A stretch of 39,920 nucleotides of DNA from Deltaproteobacteria bacterium (GTDB lineage Bacteria > Desulfobacterota > DSM-4660 > Desulfatiglandales > HGW-15): NCBI GenBank assembly GCA_019310525.1, contig JAFDEE010000021.1, forward strand, positions 1-39,920. The letters are read 5' to 3'. The notes beneath the pieces were generated by a model. That model did no database searches and had not been told where the DNA came from. It saw nothing but the letters and a program-made list of their open reading frames with translations. Of the stretch, positions 10,020 to 21,109 are shown in pieces; the stretch's first letter is position 1; each line of letters begins with the position of its first letter. Made by a program: the position numbers and the translations under genes.

Positions 10020-10046
10020 ATCGTATTGAATCTCGGGTGAATTTAT

Positions 10047-12433
<2,387 letters not shown>

Positions 12434-12434
12434 A

Positions 12435-12726
12435 TAGTGCCGTCCATCAATAATCAAATTTTCGGCACTAGGGTGTTTCCAATTTTTCGTGCTGGCGAAG
12501 GTGGAGTCTCCCTGCTTTGCAGCAGGTTCCCGGTTTGAGCCTGACACAGAGGTTGGGCAAAAGGGGGCGTTTTTCAAAGGTCTCAAAGGATTACTCCGAG
12601 AGGTACTGTAGTACGTCATACAGAGAATTCGCAGATTTCCCCGTTTGCCGAACACGGCACAGCACGGCACAGGCGCGGGTGCAAAGATTTCGAAACTTGG
12701 CCATTTATGGTTATGGATGAGCACTT
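12435..12726 (+). repeat. Intergenic repeat element, copy B, inside the atp operon
   Basis: This roughly 290-bp insert separates atpD from atpC. The left end (tagtgccgtccatcaataa) and right end (rc aagtgctcatccataa) are degenerate versions of the copy A termini. It shares with A and C the CCGGTTTGAGCCTGAC module (12530-12545), and with C the GGGCAAAAGGGGGC module and the 17-mer CGTTTTTCAAAGGTCTC (12568-12584). Where A and C have a CCCACC/GGTGGG hairpin, B has an unrelated but equally paired hairpin, CCTGCT-TTGC-AGCAGG (12511-12526). A small 8-bp stem, TAGTGCCG/CGGCACTA, lies at 12435-12442 and 12463-12470. No coding potential is evident. Confidence 0.65.
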
Positions 12727-12744
12727 GATAGGGGTTAAAAGTCC

Positions 12745-13158
12745 ATGGATAATACATTATTTTTAGAAGTGGTCACCCCGGAAAGGGTAGTGGTCAGCCA
12801 GGAGGTGGATACTGTTATCGTTCCGGGTTCGGAGGGTGAATTCGGCGTCCTGCCGGGACACGTTCTTTTCCTCTCCGGTGTGATCCCGGGAGAGTTGCGT
12901 TTTTCCAGTGGAACCAAAGAGGAATCCATCGCAGTGACCAATGGATTTGCCGAGGTTTCGAACAACAAGGTTTCCATATTGGTGGATGCTGCCGAGAAGG
13001 CTGCTGAAATCGATTTGGAAAGGGCGAAGAAGGCCCTGGAGCGGGCCAAGAAAAGACTCGAATCTTATACAGGACCCGATGACGTTGAGTTTATGATGGC
13101 GGAGGCGGCCCTCCAGCGGGCTATAGCGAGGATCAAGGTTGCTCAAAAAAACATATGA
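12745..13158 (+). CDS. atpC: ATP synthase F1 subunit epsilon
   Basis: This 137-residue central-stalk subunit regulates and couples F1. The N-terminal beta-sandwich carries LEVVTPERVVVSQEVDTVIVPGSEGEFGVLPGH, the family hallmark, and the C-terminal helical hairpin spans about residues 88-135 (ERAKKALERAKKRLES). It is separated from atpD by 311 bases holding repeat copy B, which is unusual since the two genes normally abut. An intrinsic terminator follows the stop codon after 26 bases, marking the end of the operon. Confidence 0.96.
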   Translation: MDNTLFLEVVTPERVVVSQEVDTVIVPGSEGEFGVLPGHVLFLSGVIPGELRFSSGTKEESIAVTNGFAEVSNNKVSILVDAAEKAAEIDLERAKKALERAKKRLESYTGPDDVEFMMAEAALQRAIARIKVAQKNI

Positions 13159-13184
13159 TTCATTGCTATTACTGAATTTGGGTT

Positions 13185-13215
13185 AAAAAAGGCAAGTTAT
13201 TGACTTGCCTTTTTT
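13185..13215 (+). terminator. Rho-independent terminator of the atp operon
   Basis: The stem GGCAAGT (13191-13197) pairs with ACTTGCC (13203-13209) across a TATTG loop, flanked by A6 on the left and T6 on the right, so it could act in both directions. It is the clearest intrinsic terminator in the window. Confidence 0.93.
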
Positions 13216-13216
13216 A

Positions 13217-13245
13217 TTGACGTTTGAATTTATGGAAGATACAAT
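13217..13245 (+). promoter_or_regulatory. Sigma70-type promoter for zapB-zapA
   Basis: TTGACG (13217-13222), a 17-base spacer and TACAAT (13240-13245) form a near-consensus promoter directly after the atp terminator and 68 bases before the zapB start. A palindrome, TGCAT-TC-ATGCA (13249-13260), lies at the expected transcription start and could be an operator. Confidence 0.75.
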
Positions 13246-13312
13246 GCGTGCATTCATGCAATTTCAAATATAAGCAATAAAAACAAAATCTTATTCTTTT
13301 AGAAGGGGCGTT

Positions 13313-13549
13313 ATGGATATTGTGGAAGAGATCGATCAGTTTGAATTGCTGGAGCAAAAAATTGATTCCATGATCAAGCGTATCGCTTCACTGAAACGGG
13401 AACGGGACTCTTTCCTTGAGAAATTACAGATTCAGGAAGAAAAGATCAGCAATCTGACGAGCGAGTTGGAAAATTTCAAGGCGGCCAGGGACAATGCAAA
13501 ACAGAAGATCGTTTCCTTGTTGGAAAAGATCGAACAGCTCGAAATCTAG
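13313..13549 (+). CDS. zapB: ZapB-like coiled-coil cell division protein
   Basis: This 78-residue, almost entirely coiled-coil protein shows heptad-like L/I spacing from residue 9 to the end (FELLEQKIDSMIKRIASLKRERD...). It has no membrane segment. Size, coiled coil and position directly before zapA match the ZapB/ZapB-like proteins that form a layer at the division ring with ZapA and FtsZ. Coiled coils give little sequence specificity, so the name depends on the neighbour. The ATG at 13313 follows AGAAGGGG. Confidence 0.72.
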   Translation: MDIVEEIDQFELLEQKIDSMIKRIASLKRERDSFLEKLQIQEEKISNLTSELENFKAARDNAKQKIVSLLEKIEQLEI

Positions 13550-13557
13550 TGAGTTTG

Positions 13558-13577
13558 GCCCGCCCAAGGGGGCGGGC
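13558..13577 (+). terminator. GC-rich hairpin between zapB and zapA
   Basis: The stem GCCCGCCC (13558-13565) pairs with GGGCGGGC (13570-13577) across a four-base loop, 8 bases after the zapB stop. No T tract follows, so it may be a partial terminator, an attenuator or an mRNA-stabilising stem rather than a full terminator. Confidence 0.45.
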
Positions 13578-13737
13578 TGTGAAGATTAGGCCTCAAGGTC
13601 GGATTCCCTTTCCCTGGGTTTGGGAGAGGCAGAGGATGTCTTTCCGGGTAGAGATCGGACAACTGATTTATTGAAATGTATCCGATCCAACAATAGGGTT
13701 AGGCTATATCAAAGATGATTTCGAGGATAGGGAAGCG

Positions 13738-14016
13738 ATGGAGCCTGTAAAGGTCAGGATCCGTGAACATGAGTACCTGGTAAAGGGTGGTGAAAACGAA
13801 CAGGAGGTAAAGAGAATAGCGGAATACGTGAATTCGAAATTGAAAGAGATTTATGATACCTCCGAAGGTCTGTCTGAGAAAAAAGCAGCTATTCTTGCAG
13901 CATTGAATATAGCCGGTGACTATTTCCAACTCTTGAAGGAAAAAGAAGCGTTATTGAAACAGATAAAACAGAGGACGGAATCCTTGATTTTCACTATCGA
14001 TTCTTCAATCAGTTGA
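13738..14016 (+). CDS. zapA: Cell division protein ZapA
   Basis: This 92-residue protein matches ZapA: an N-terminal beta-alpha domain (VKVRIREHEYLVKGGENEQEVKRIAEYVNSKLKEI) and a C-terminal helix/coiled coil (EKKAAILAALNIAGDYFQLLKEKEALLKQI). ZapA binds and bundles FtsZ at midcell. It begins with ATG at 13738, after GAGGATAGGGAAG. The gene lies 188 bases after zapB and is followed by a candidate 6S RNA, an arrangement known in many proteobacteria. Confidence 0.93.
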   Translation: MEPVKVRIREHEYLVKGGENEQEVKRIAEYVNSKLKEIYDTSEGLSEKKAAILAALNIAGDYFQLLKEKEALLKQIKQRTESLIFTIDSSIS

Positions 14017-14024
14017 CTCCGGTT

Positions 14025-14215
14025 TTTTGCTGGGAGGCCGTTCTTTTACCGCTCCCTTTTGGGGTATATGCGCGGAATGCGGGGGAGACGGAGGAAGAGA
14101 GCCCTTGAGGGTTGTCCAAAGATTCACGGTAGGGTCGCAGAGGCCGGCCTTGGAATATAAAAGGGAACGATGTTTGGTCGGTGCCGCGGGGTTCGGGAAT
14201 CCACACGTCAATCCA
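14025..14215 (+). ncRNA. ssrS: Candidate 6S RNA (ssrS)
   Basis: The non-coding stretch right after zapA is about 190 bases, GC-rich and without a convincing reading frame. In proteobacteria the 6S RNA gene, a regulator that binds the sigma70 RNA polymerase holoenzyme, commonly follows zapA. Local pairing can be seen: CGTTC-TTTT near 14039-14047 with AAAA-GG-GAACG near 14159-14169, an inner CCCT-TG-AGGG loop near 14102-14111, and a small GGGTT/AATCC hairpin near 14188-14202. I could not confirm the full rod-like fold with its central bubble. The ends are approximate and the call rests mainly on position. Confidence 0.35.
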
Positions 14216-14806
14216 GTTCCAAGACCACTCGCGATACTGAACTTGTGACCCTAGACTAAATTCTCAAACCCAGAGGGGAGACCATAACCCACTGCCATAT
14301 TTCATTATTGCGGCATTTCTCAGGTTCAGGGGAAAAACTCCCTTGTCCCGCCCGGTCTCAACTGATCCAATCTCTTCCTCTATTTGCCTGAATTCCGAAA
14401 ATACATATCTCTCATCCATGCTGGACACGGCATGTTGAGTGCGATGGAGAATGCCGGGAAAGGCCTTTTTGAGGAAAGACCGGTCCGCAGAGAAATTACA
14501 TGGAGTCGGGAAAAGTGTGTGCTGACCGCCAGCCCTGTGTTTTATTTTTTTTCGGAAGGGATCTTTTTCGATGGTAGTCGGATCACGGAAGCTGCATTGA
14601 TCTCGACCCCGGGAGAAGGTTTGATTCCCGGTCAGTGGCGTAGGATTTTCCCGATCCGCTTAAAATAAAATTGTTTTTAACCCTGTTATCTCAATAATGT
14701 CCGCGGCAGCGCCCAGCCGCAATCCCTGCTCCGCTTTGGACCGGAGCCAGCGGATTCGACCGGAGAGTGCTGGGGTTGCCTCAGGCTATATAAAGGATGG
14801 TTTATC
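14216..14806 (+). other. Stretch without a recognised gene between zapA and rny
   Basis: In relatives a 5-formyltetrahydrofolate cyclo-ligase gene often occupies this place; none is seen. A 94-codon frame at 14384-14668 starts with TTG, lacks a ribosome binding site and matches nothing I recognise, so I do not call it a gene. A possible rny promoter lies at 14671-14698. Confidence 0.4.
14671..14698 (+). promoter_or_regulatory. Possible promoter for rny
   Basis: TTGTTT (14671-14676), a 16-base spacer and AATAAT (14693-14698) lie in an AT-rich patch 108 bases before the rny start. The -10 matches five of six consensus positions, but the -35 only three. Confidence 0.35.
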
Positions 14807-16369
14807 ATGACAATCTTTCAAATGCTTGGTTCCGCTGTTGTCGGAATCATTCTGGGTCTTATTATCGGTTTCTGGGCCCGGAAAAGGATCGTTGAAAGTC
14901 AATTTGACTCTATTCGCAACTATTCAAAAAAGATAATCAACGAGGCCCACCAGAAGGCAAAGACCATCAAGAAAGAGGCCATGATCAAGGCCAAAGACAC
15001 CTTCTATCAAATGAAGGTGGAATTTGAGAAGGATACCAAGGAAAAGATAGAACAGCTGAAGGCCCAGGAGAAGCGACTTTTCAACAAAGAAGAGAGCCTG
15101 GAAAAAAAGATAGAACAGTATGAAAACAGAGAAAAAAGACTTGCCAACCGTGAGAAGGAGTTGGACAAAAAGGAAGCAGGCATTCGAGAAAAGATCAACG
15201 AATATGAAAGACTCATCGAGGAACAGAGGCGGGAACTGGAGAGAATCGCGGGAATTTCCAGTGGTGAGGCCAAGAATCTGCTCATGGAATCCATGATGGA
15301 AGAGGCCAGGCATGAATCGGCAAAAATGATTCGAAGGATAGAGAATGAGGCGAGGGAGGAAGCCAACAGGAAATCCCAGGAGATTCTCGCCCTGGCAATC
15401 AAGCGGTATGCCGGCGAATATGTAACTGAACGAACGGTCAGCGTAGTAAATCTGCCCAACGAAGAGATGAAGGGCAGGATTATCGGGCGGGAAGGGCGAA
15501 ACATCCGGGCCATTGAAGCTGCGACAGGCATTGATGTGATAATTGACGACACCCCTGAAGCGGTAATTCTCTCTGGGTTCAACCCCGTGAGGAGGGAGGT
15601 GGCGAAAATATCTCTGGAGCGGCTGATCGAGGATGGACGGATTCACCCGGCCCGGATAGAGGAAGTCGTTGAAAAGGTCAACAAGGAAATCGAGGAAAGC
15701 ATCAAGGAGGCTGGAGAGCAGGCGACCTTCGATGTGGGTGTCCATGGGATCGATCCGGAACTGGTGAAATTGATCGGTCGCCTGAAGTACCGCTCAAGCT
15801 ATGCGCAGAATGTGCTGCAGCATTCCAAGGAAGTAAGCTTTATTTGCGGAGTGATGGCCGCGGAACTGGGCCTCAACGTGAAACAGGCCAAGCGGGCGGG
15901 ACTGCTCCACGATATCGGAAAGGCCGTGGATCATGAGGTCGAAGGCCCCCATGCCGCAATAGGGGCCGATCTTGCGAAAAAATACGGAGAATCGGAGGCT
16001 GTGGTCCACGCAATTGCTGCGCACCACGAAGAGATCCCTCCGGAAACTCCTCTTGCCGTTCTCGTCCAGGCCGCTGATACCTTGTCCGGGGCGCGTCCCG
16101 GTGCCCGCCAAGAGATGCTTGAGTCCTATGTGAAGAGGCTCGAAGACTTGGAAAGGATCGCCATGTCGTTCAACGGCGTCACTAAATCCTATGCGATCCA
16201 GGCGGGACGCGAAATAAGGATCATGGTTGAGGGAAAGGTGATTAACGACGACAAATCTTTTCTCCTGTGTAAAGATATCGCCAAGAAAATCGAACGAGAA
16301 CTCACCTATCCAGGACAGATCAAGGTGACCGTTATAAGAGAAACCAGGGCGGTGGAATACGCAAAGTAG
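14807..16369 (+). CDS. rny: Ribonuclease Y
   Basis: This 520-residue membrane-anchored endoribonuclease initiates mRNA decay. In order it has an N-terminal membrane helix (residues about 4-24), a long charged coiled coil (about 30-200), a KH RNA-binding domain ([31 protein letters not shown], about 223-255) and an HD phosphohydrolase domain with the metal motif [12 protein letters not shown] (about 365-376). The C-terminus, [10 protein letters not shown], is typical and intact. The stop codon TAG is also the first three bases of repeat copy C. Length is normal for the family. Confidence 0.97.
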   Translation: MTIFQMLGSAVVGIILGLIIGFWARKRIVESQFDSIRNYSKKIINEAHQKAKTIKKEAMIKAKDTFYQMKVEFEKDTKEKIEQLKAQEKRLFNKEESLEKKIEQYENREKRLANREKELDKKEAGIREKINEYERLIEEQRRELERIAGISSGEAKNLLMESMMEEARHESAKMIRRIENEAREEANRKSQEILALAIKRYAGEYVTERTVSVVNLPNEEMKGRIIGREGRNIRAIEAATGIDVIIDDTPEAVILSGFNPVRREVAKISLERLIEDGRIHPARIEEVVEKVNKEIEESIKEAGEQATFDVGVHGIDPELVKLIGRLKYRSSYAQNVLQHSKEVSFICGVMAAELGLNVKQAKRAGLLHDIGKAVDHEVEGPHAAIGADLAKKYGESEAVVHAIAAHHEEIPPETPLAVLVQAADTLSGARPGARQEMLESYVKRLEDLERIAMSFNGVTKSYAIQAGREIRIMVEGKVINDDKSFLLCKDIAKKIERELTYPGQIKVTVIRETRAVEYAK

Positions 16370-16931
16370 TGTCCATACATAAAAAGCAGGCAATTTTGTT
16401 CAAGGTCAAGCCTCCGGCCCGTAAGGCCTACGCCCCGGAGGGGAAGGTGAAGATTTTAACCGCCCCGCTTGGGACGCCAAGCGGCAGAGGCACCATACAT
16501 TGAATATTTCGAGGATTAAACCCAAATTATGCGTGAACGCTTGTCCAAAGAAGGGTAAAGGGATTTTCCCGGAGCGGCCTATTTTGGCTCTGGAGCAGCC
16601 TGCCTGCCGCAGGCAGGGAGAGCGGAAGGGCCAAAATCGGCAGTGAGCGGAGCCATGGACGGCGTAGCGAACGTAGCGGAGGGAACATCCCTTTACCCTT
16701 CACCCATCAGGTGCTGTCAGGATGCTTTAACATATTGTAATAAAGATAAATTTCAGCATTAACGCATAATTTGGGTTAAAATTTGTCCTCGCTGCGCTTG
16801 GACTCCCCACCCTTCTGGTGGGTCCCCGGTTTGAGTCTGACGCAGCTTGTCCGCCTCTGGTGCGGCTTGTCACGCCGGAGCCATAGCAAAGGCGGAAGAT
16901 TGGGCAAAAGGGGGCATTTTTCAAAGGTCTC
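16367..16931 (+). repeat. Intergenic repeat element, copy C, split by a nested insertion
   Basis: The left terminus tagtgtccatacataaa starts within the rny stop codon. Modules shared with copy A follow: CAAGGTCAAG (16402-16411), ATTTTAACCGC and TATTTCGAGGATTAAA (ending 16520). The element then resumes after a 255-bp insert with AAAATTTGTCC, the CGCTGCGCTTGGACTCCCC segment, a CCCACC/GGTGGG hairpin (16806-16822), CCGGTTTGAGTCTGACGCAG, and, as in B, GGGCAAAAGGGGGC plus CATTTTTCAAAGGTCTC (16915-16931). It carries an extra block near 16411-16440 (GCCTCCGGCCCG...CGGAGG hairpin) absent from A. A right-hand terminal repeat was not found. Confidence 0.7.
16521..16775. mobile_element. 255-bp MITE-like element nested in repeat copy C, with 5-bp target duplication
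   Basis: Terminal inverted repeats CCCAAATTATGCGT (16521-16534) and ACGCATAATTTGGG (16762-16775) are perfect over 14 bp. They are flanked by TTAAA on both sides (16516-16520 and 16776-16780). Copy A at 295-305 shows the unoccupied site, GGATTAAAATTTG, with a single TTAAA, so the insertion event can be read directly. Inside is a second inverted pair, GAAGGGTAAAGGGAT (16550-16564) and its complement (16687-16701), enclosing a mostly self-complementary region with a CCTGC/GCAGG palindrome. There is no transposase, so it would be mobilised in trans. Confidence 0.8.
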
Positions 16932-17329
16932 GATGACGCGCCTCCAGGAGTGGGCGGTGTTCACGATTTCCGGAAATAGCGCGAGCGGATTTTACCTTCC
17001 ATAGCCCGAGGGGTTATAAGTGCCGAGGATGAGATGAGATTTGGCTTCACCTGCCCGCCCAGCCCTGTACCCCCTGCCAGAGGAGTGCCGAATATTGAAG
17101 ATCCTCCCGAGGTGACGCCGAATTTCTTTGGAGCTAACGCTCTCTTACAAAAGTCATCTCGCATCACCTTCGCAGTGTCTTGCCCATTCATAGAGAGAAT
17201 ATCCAGATCCGTTTTGCTGGGAAGCGGGTTTGGCTCCGTCGTAATTCAGATCAAGATATTCCATTGCAAGCTGGAGAGCTTCATTAAAGAGGCTTTGAGG
17301 GCGGACTAATAGCAAAAGGTTCACCAACC
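16932..17329. other. Stretch upstream of polA without a confident gene
   Basis: Open frames exist on both strands. The best is 16961-17191 on the minus strand (76 codons, containing KRALAPKKFGVTSGG and GTGLGGQVKPN), overlapped by a plus frame at 17034-17309. Neither has a good ribosome binding site or a family I recognise. Given the repeats immediately to the left, this may be another repeat or a gene remnant. The polA promoter must lie here, but I cannot place it. Confidence 0.35.
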
Positions 17330-20008
17330 ATGAAACAAGAACGGGATACAATTTACCTGGTCGACGGTAGTTCCTATATCCATCGGGCCTATCACGCTAT
17401 AGGGAACCTTGCCAATTCAAGGGGATTACCAACCAACGCCGTCTTTGGTTTCGTGAAGATGATCCTGAAACTCATTGAGGATAGGAAACCGAACTACATG
17501 GCCATCGCCTTTGATGCAAAGGGACCCACTTTTCGGCACGAACTCTATGATATGTACAAGGCCAACAGGCCCCCCATGCCCGAGGACCTCAGCGCCCAGA
17601 TACCTTATATCCATGCCTTTGTAAAAGGGTTGAACGTAACGATGATCGAAAAGGAAGGGTTCGAGGCGGATGATATCTTAGGGACCTTGGCCAGGAGGGC
17701 GGAAAGAGATGGATGGCGGGTCGTGATCGTTACGGGGGACAAGGATTTTCGCCAGCTCCTCTCGCCCCGGATATCCCTTTGGGATACGATGAAGGACCGG
17801 GAAACGGACATGGAGACCTTCAAGGCGGAGTTCGGTTTGGACCCCTCGCAGGTGATAGATGTCATGGGTCTTTCAGGCGATTATTCCGACAACATTCCCG
17901 GCGTCCCGGGTGTGGGAGAAAAAACGGCGGTCAAGCTCATCAAACAGTTTCAGAATCTGGAAGGAGTCTTCGATCACCTGGAAGAGATCAAGGGGAAAAA
18001 GTTGCAGGAAAACCTCCGGGTTTCAAAGGAACAGGCCCTTTTGAGCAAGCAGTTGGTGACCATCGACTGTGACGTCCCCCTTGATGTGGATATCCCTGAC
18101 ATGAGAGTTGGGGAACCGGACGGGGAGGTCCTTGCCAAGATCTTCCGGGAGTTGGAATTTCGATCACTTTGGGATCAATTCGCGACCCGAAAGGACTCAG
18201 GGAGGAAGGATTACCGTCTTTGTCTTTCAGAGAACGAACTTCGTAGACTCTTACTGGAAATCGAAAGGAAGAGGATCCTGAGTATTGATACAGAGACGAC
18301 CAGCGAAGATCCTCTGAAGGCCCGACTGGTGGGCATCTCTTTCTGCTTTGAAGAGAAAAAGGCTTACTATCTGCCCCTGGCCCACAAGACCGGCGAAGAT
18401 TCGGAACAGGTCGACCTTGCGCGGGCCCTTGAAATCCTCAAACCTGTTCTGGAAGAGGAGGGTGTGCGGAAGGTAGGGCAGAACATCAAGTACGACGCTC
18501 TGGTTTTTAAGACACACGGTGTCGAACTGAAGGGAATCCACTTTGACACCATGATCGCTTCTTATGTGATTAATCCGGGCCTTAGGCAGCACGGCCTTGA
18601 CTACCTCGCCCAGCATTACCTTGATCACAAGATGATCACTTACAAGGAAGTCGTGGGAAAGAAAGCCTCCAGCTTTGCTGAGGTAGATCTTGAACACGCC
18701 AAGGAATACTCCTGCGAGGACGCCGATATTACATTTCGCCTCATGCGCGTATTGGCGGACCGCCTTAAGGAGGACGGCAACCAAGATCTCTTCTACGATC
18801 TAGAGATGAGGTTGGTCCCGGTATTGATTGACATGGAATTTGTCGGCATCAAGATCGACAGTGATTTTTTCAAAGACATGTCCCGCCGAATCGAGCGGCA
18901 ACTCAAGGAGATGGAGAAGAAAATCTTTAAGGAGGCGGGCATGGAGTTCAACATCAATTCACCCCAGCAACTCGGTTATGTCCTTTTTGAGAAGCTGAAA
19001 CTCCCCCCCCTCAAGAAGACCGCAAAGACCAAAAGTTACTCCACGGATGTGAAGGTCCTCACACAGCTTGCAGCATTGCCCTATGAGATCCCAAAACTTC
19101 TCCTGCGTTACAGGCTTTTGACCAAGTTGAAATCCACCTATCTTGACACCCTGGTGAAGCTTGTGGATCCCTCAACCGGAAGGATCCACACGTCCTTCAA
19201 CCAGACCGTGACCGCTACCGGGCGCCTGAGCAGCAGCAATCCCAATCTCCAGAATATTCCCATTCGAGGGGAGGAAGGGCGGGAGATTCGCAAAGGATTC
19301 GTGGCCGAGCAGGGGTATGTTCTCCTGTCATCCGATTACAGTCAGGTGGAACTCCGCGTCTTTGCCCACTACTCGGAAGATCGGGCTTTCCTGGAGGCCT
19401 TCCGGAAGGGAGAAGACGTTCATACCCGGACGGCCGCAGAGATTATGGGGGTGAGTCCGGATGAGGTCACCCCTGACATGCGGCGCATTGCAAAGGCCAT
19501 CAATTTCGGCATCATTTATGGAATGGGCCCGAGAAAACTTGGTGAGGAATTGGGCATCGGACAAAAAGAGGCTAAGCGTTACATCGATACTTACTATAAA
19601 CGTTACCCAGGGGTGGTAAGATACAGGGAAGAGGCCATAGAGACAGCCAGGAAGAAAGGCTACGTGACCACGCTGTTCAACCGGAGGCGATACCTGCCCA
19701 ACATCGAGCATAAGAACAGGATCATACGTTCGGAATCGGAACGAATGGCCGTCAATACCCCTATCCAGGGAACGGCGGCAGACTTGATCAAGAAGGCTAT
19801 GATCCGAATCCACGAGCGACTCAAGAAGGAGTCCCCGGAGACCCGGATGCTGCTCCAAGTCCATGACGAACTGGTTTTCGAGGTTCCTGAGGCGGAAATC
19901 GAGAAAGTGAAAACCCTGGTAAAAGAGGAGATGGAAGGTGTCTACCCCCTCAAAGTTCCCCTCAAGGCCGACATCAAGATCGGTCTGAACTGGCAGGAAG
20001 CCCACTAG
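17330..20008 (+). CDS. polA: DNA polymerase I
   Basis: This 892-residue repair and replication polymerase has all three domains. The 5'-3' exonuclease spans about residues 1-290 (TGDKDFRQLL, MGLSGDYSDNIPGVPGVGEKTA). A 3'-5' exonuclease spans about 305-490 and retains its acidic residues (SIDTETTS, NIKYDALVF, CEDADITFRL), so proofreading is probably active. The polymerase domain has motif A LLSSDYSQVELRVFAH, motif B RRIAKAINFGIIYGMG and motif C LLQVHDELVFEV. The ATG at 17330 has only a weak AAAGG upstream. It stands alone, 94 bases before the radical SAM gene. Confidence 0.97.
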   Translation: MKQERDTIYLVDGSSYIHRAYHAIGNLANSRGLPTNAVFGFVKMILKLIEDRKPNYMAIAFDAKGPTFRHELYDMYKANRPPMPEDLSAQIPYIHAFVKGLNVTMIEKEGFEADDILGTLARRAERDGWRVVIVTGDKDFRQLLSPRISLWDTMKDRETDMETFKAEFGLDPSQVIDVMGLSGDYSDNIPGVPGVGEKTAVKLIKQFQNLEGVFDHLEEIKGKKLQENLRVSKEQALLSKQLVTIDCDVPLDVDIPDMRVGEPDGEVLAKIFRELEFRSLWDQFATRKDSGRKDYRLCLSENELRRLLLEIERKRILSIDTETTSEDPLKARLVGISFCFEEKKAYYLPLAHKTGEDSEQVDLARALEILKPVLEEEGVRKVGQNIKYDALVFKTHGVELKGIHFDTMIASYVINPGLRQHGLDYLAQHYLDHKMITYKEVVGKKASSFAEVDLEHAKEYSCEDADITFRLMRVLADRLKEDGNQDLFYDLEMRLVPVLIDMEFVGIKIDSDFFKDMSRRIERQLKEMEKKIFKEAGMEFNINSPQQLGYVLFEKLKLPPLKKTAKTKSYSTDVKVLTQLAALPYEIPKLLLRYRLLTKLKSTYLDTLVKLVDPSTGRIHTSFNQTVTATGRLSSSNPNLQNIPIRGEEGREIRKGFVAEQGYVLLSSDYSQVELRVFAHYSEDRAFLEAFRKGEDVHTRTAAEIMGVSPDEVTPDMRRIAKAINFGIIYGMGPRKLGEELGIGQKEAKRYIDTYYKRYPGVVRYREEAIETARKKGYVTTLFNRRRYLPNIEHKNRIIRSESERMAVNTPIQGTAADLIKKAMIRIHERLKKESPETRMLLQVHDELVFEVPEAEIEKVKTLVKEEMEGVYPLKVPLKADIKIGLNWQEAH

Positions 20009-20102
20009 GTTATTTTTATTAAGAATTGTAAGAATGGGGCCCAAAGGATTGGTGGAGAGGCGGTGCCCAAGGGCCCTGGAAATATGAAACCAGGAGGACA
20101 AG

Positions 20103-21032
20103 ATGTCTCACGTTTTCGGACCGGTTCCATCCAGGAGGCTGGGCCTTTCCCTTGGAGTGGACCTGGTTCCCCGGAAGACCTGTACCTTCGATTGCCTGTA
20201 TTGCCAGGTAGGAAGAACGACCCGAAAGATCATAGAGCCGGGGTCCCTTGTTCCCATCGAACCGGTGATCGATGAATTGCGGAAAAGTCTCGAAACGGTC
20301 TCGCCTGATGCTGTAACGTTTTCGGGATCCGGTGAGCCGACCCTCCATTCGGGAATCGGCCGGATTATGGAGGCCGTAAGGAAAATGACGGAAACGAAGA
20401 TCGCCTTGCTGACGAACGGATCCCTCCTGTGGAAAAAAGATATAAGGGAGGGTATCCTTTCAGCGGATACCATCATGCCGACCCTTTCCTCTGCCAACGA
20501 AGAGACCTTCAGAACCATCCACCGCCCCCACCCGGATCTTGGGTTACAGTTGATCATCACCGGGCTGCATGCCCTTAGAAAGGAATTTAAGGGAGAATTC
20601 GCCCTGGAAGTCATCCTGCTGGCCGGATTGAACGACAGTGACCGGGAGATAGAGGGCCTGAAGGAGGTCATTGATGGCCTGAGTCCGGACCGGATCCAAC
20701 TAAATACCGTGGCGCGCCCACCGGCGGATGCCGGAGCATTGCCACTTGACATGCCGAGGTTGGAAAAGATAAAGAGTTTTCTGGGAGAGAGGTCGGAGAT
20801 CATCGCCGACGTCTCCTTTGCAAAAGGCCACGACAGGAGATACCGCCTCGCGGCGGACGTCCTGGAAATGGCCTTGAGAAGGCCCGTAAGGGCGGAGGAT
20901 GTTGCAAGGACCCAGGGAATAAGGGCTCAAGAAGCGGAAAGCATACTCGAGGGGTTGGTTCACAAAGGACGCCTTTCAAGGGAAAACCACGGCGGGGATG
21001 TCTTCTATGTCTCTTCCTCTTTGAAGGCCTGA
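20103..21032 (+). CDS. Radical SAM protein (COG0731-like)
   Basis: This 309-residue enzyme has the radical SAM cluster motif CTFDCLYCQ (Cx3Cx2C) near residues 27-35, the GEP motif as FSGSGEPTLHSG near 80-90, and later SAM-binding strands. The C-terminal 70 residues (VEDVARTQGI-type, ending EGLVHKGRLSRENHGGDVFYVSSS) look like a winged helix. The family is the group of Fe-S oxidoreductases related to wyosine-synthesis enzymes, whose bacterial members have no assigned substrate. An AGGAGG precedes the ATG. I cannot infer the substrate from the neighbours (polA before, the activase after). Confidence 0.85.
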   Translation: MSHVFGPVPSRRLGLSLGVDLVPRKTCTFDCLYCQVGRTTRKIIEPGSLVPIEPVIDELRKSLETVSPDAVTFSGSGEPTLHSGIGRIMEAVRKMTETKIALLTNGSLLWKKDIREGILSADTIMPTLSSANEETFRTIHRPHPDLGLQLIITGLHALRKEFKGEFALEVILLAGLNDSDREIEGLKEVIDGLSPDRIQLNTVARPPADAGALPLDMPRLEKIKSFLGERSEIIADVSFAKGHDRRYRLAADVLEMALRRPVRAEDVARTQGIRAQEAESILEGLVHKGRLSRENHGGDVFYVSSSLKA

Positions 21033-21109
21033 AGACCCTGGCACCGGGTCCTGCCGAGCGCCGTCCTTTCATTATTGGAGCAGCGATAACCTCACCGGGG
21101 GTAAGTCAC

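Noticed and set aside
14384-14668. Possible remnant of a folate cyclo-ligase gene
   Set aside because: The 94-residue translation shows none of the family's motifs, starts with TTG and has no ribosome binding site.
16961-17191. 76-codon minus-strand frame as a real small gene
   Set aside because: No ribosome binding site, no recognised family, overlapping frame on the other strand and adjacency to repeats; kept only as a remark.
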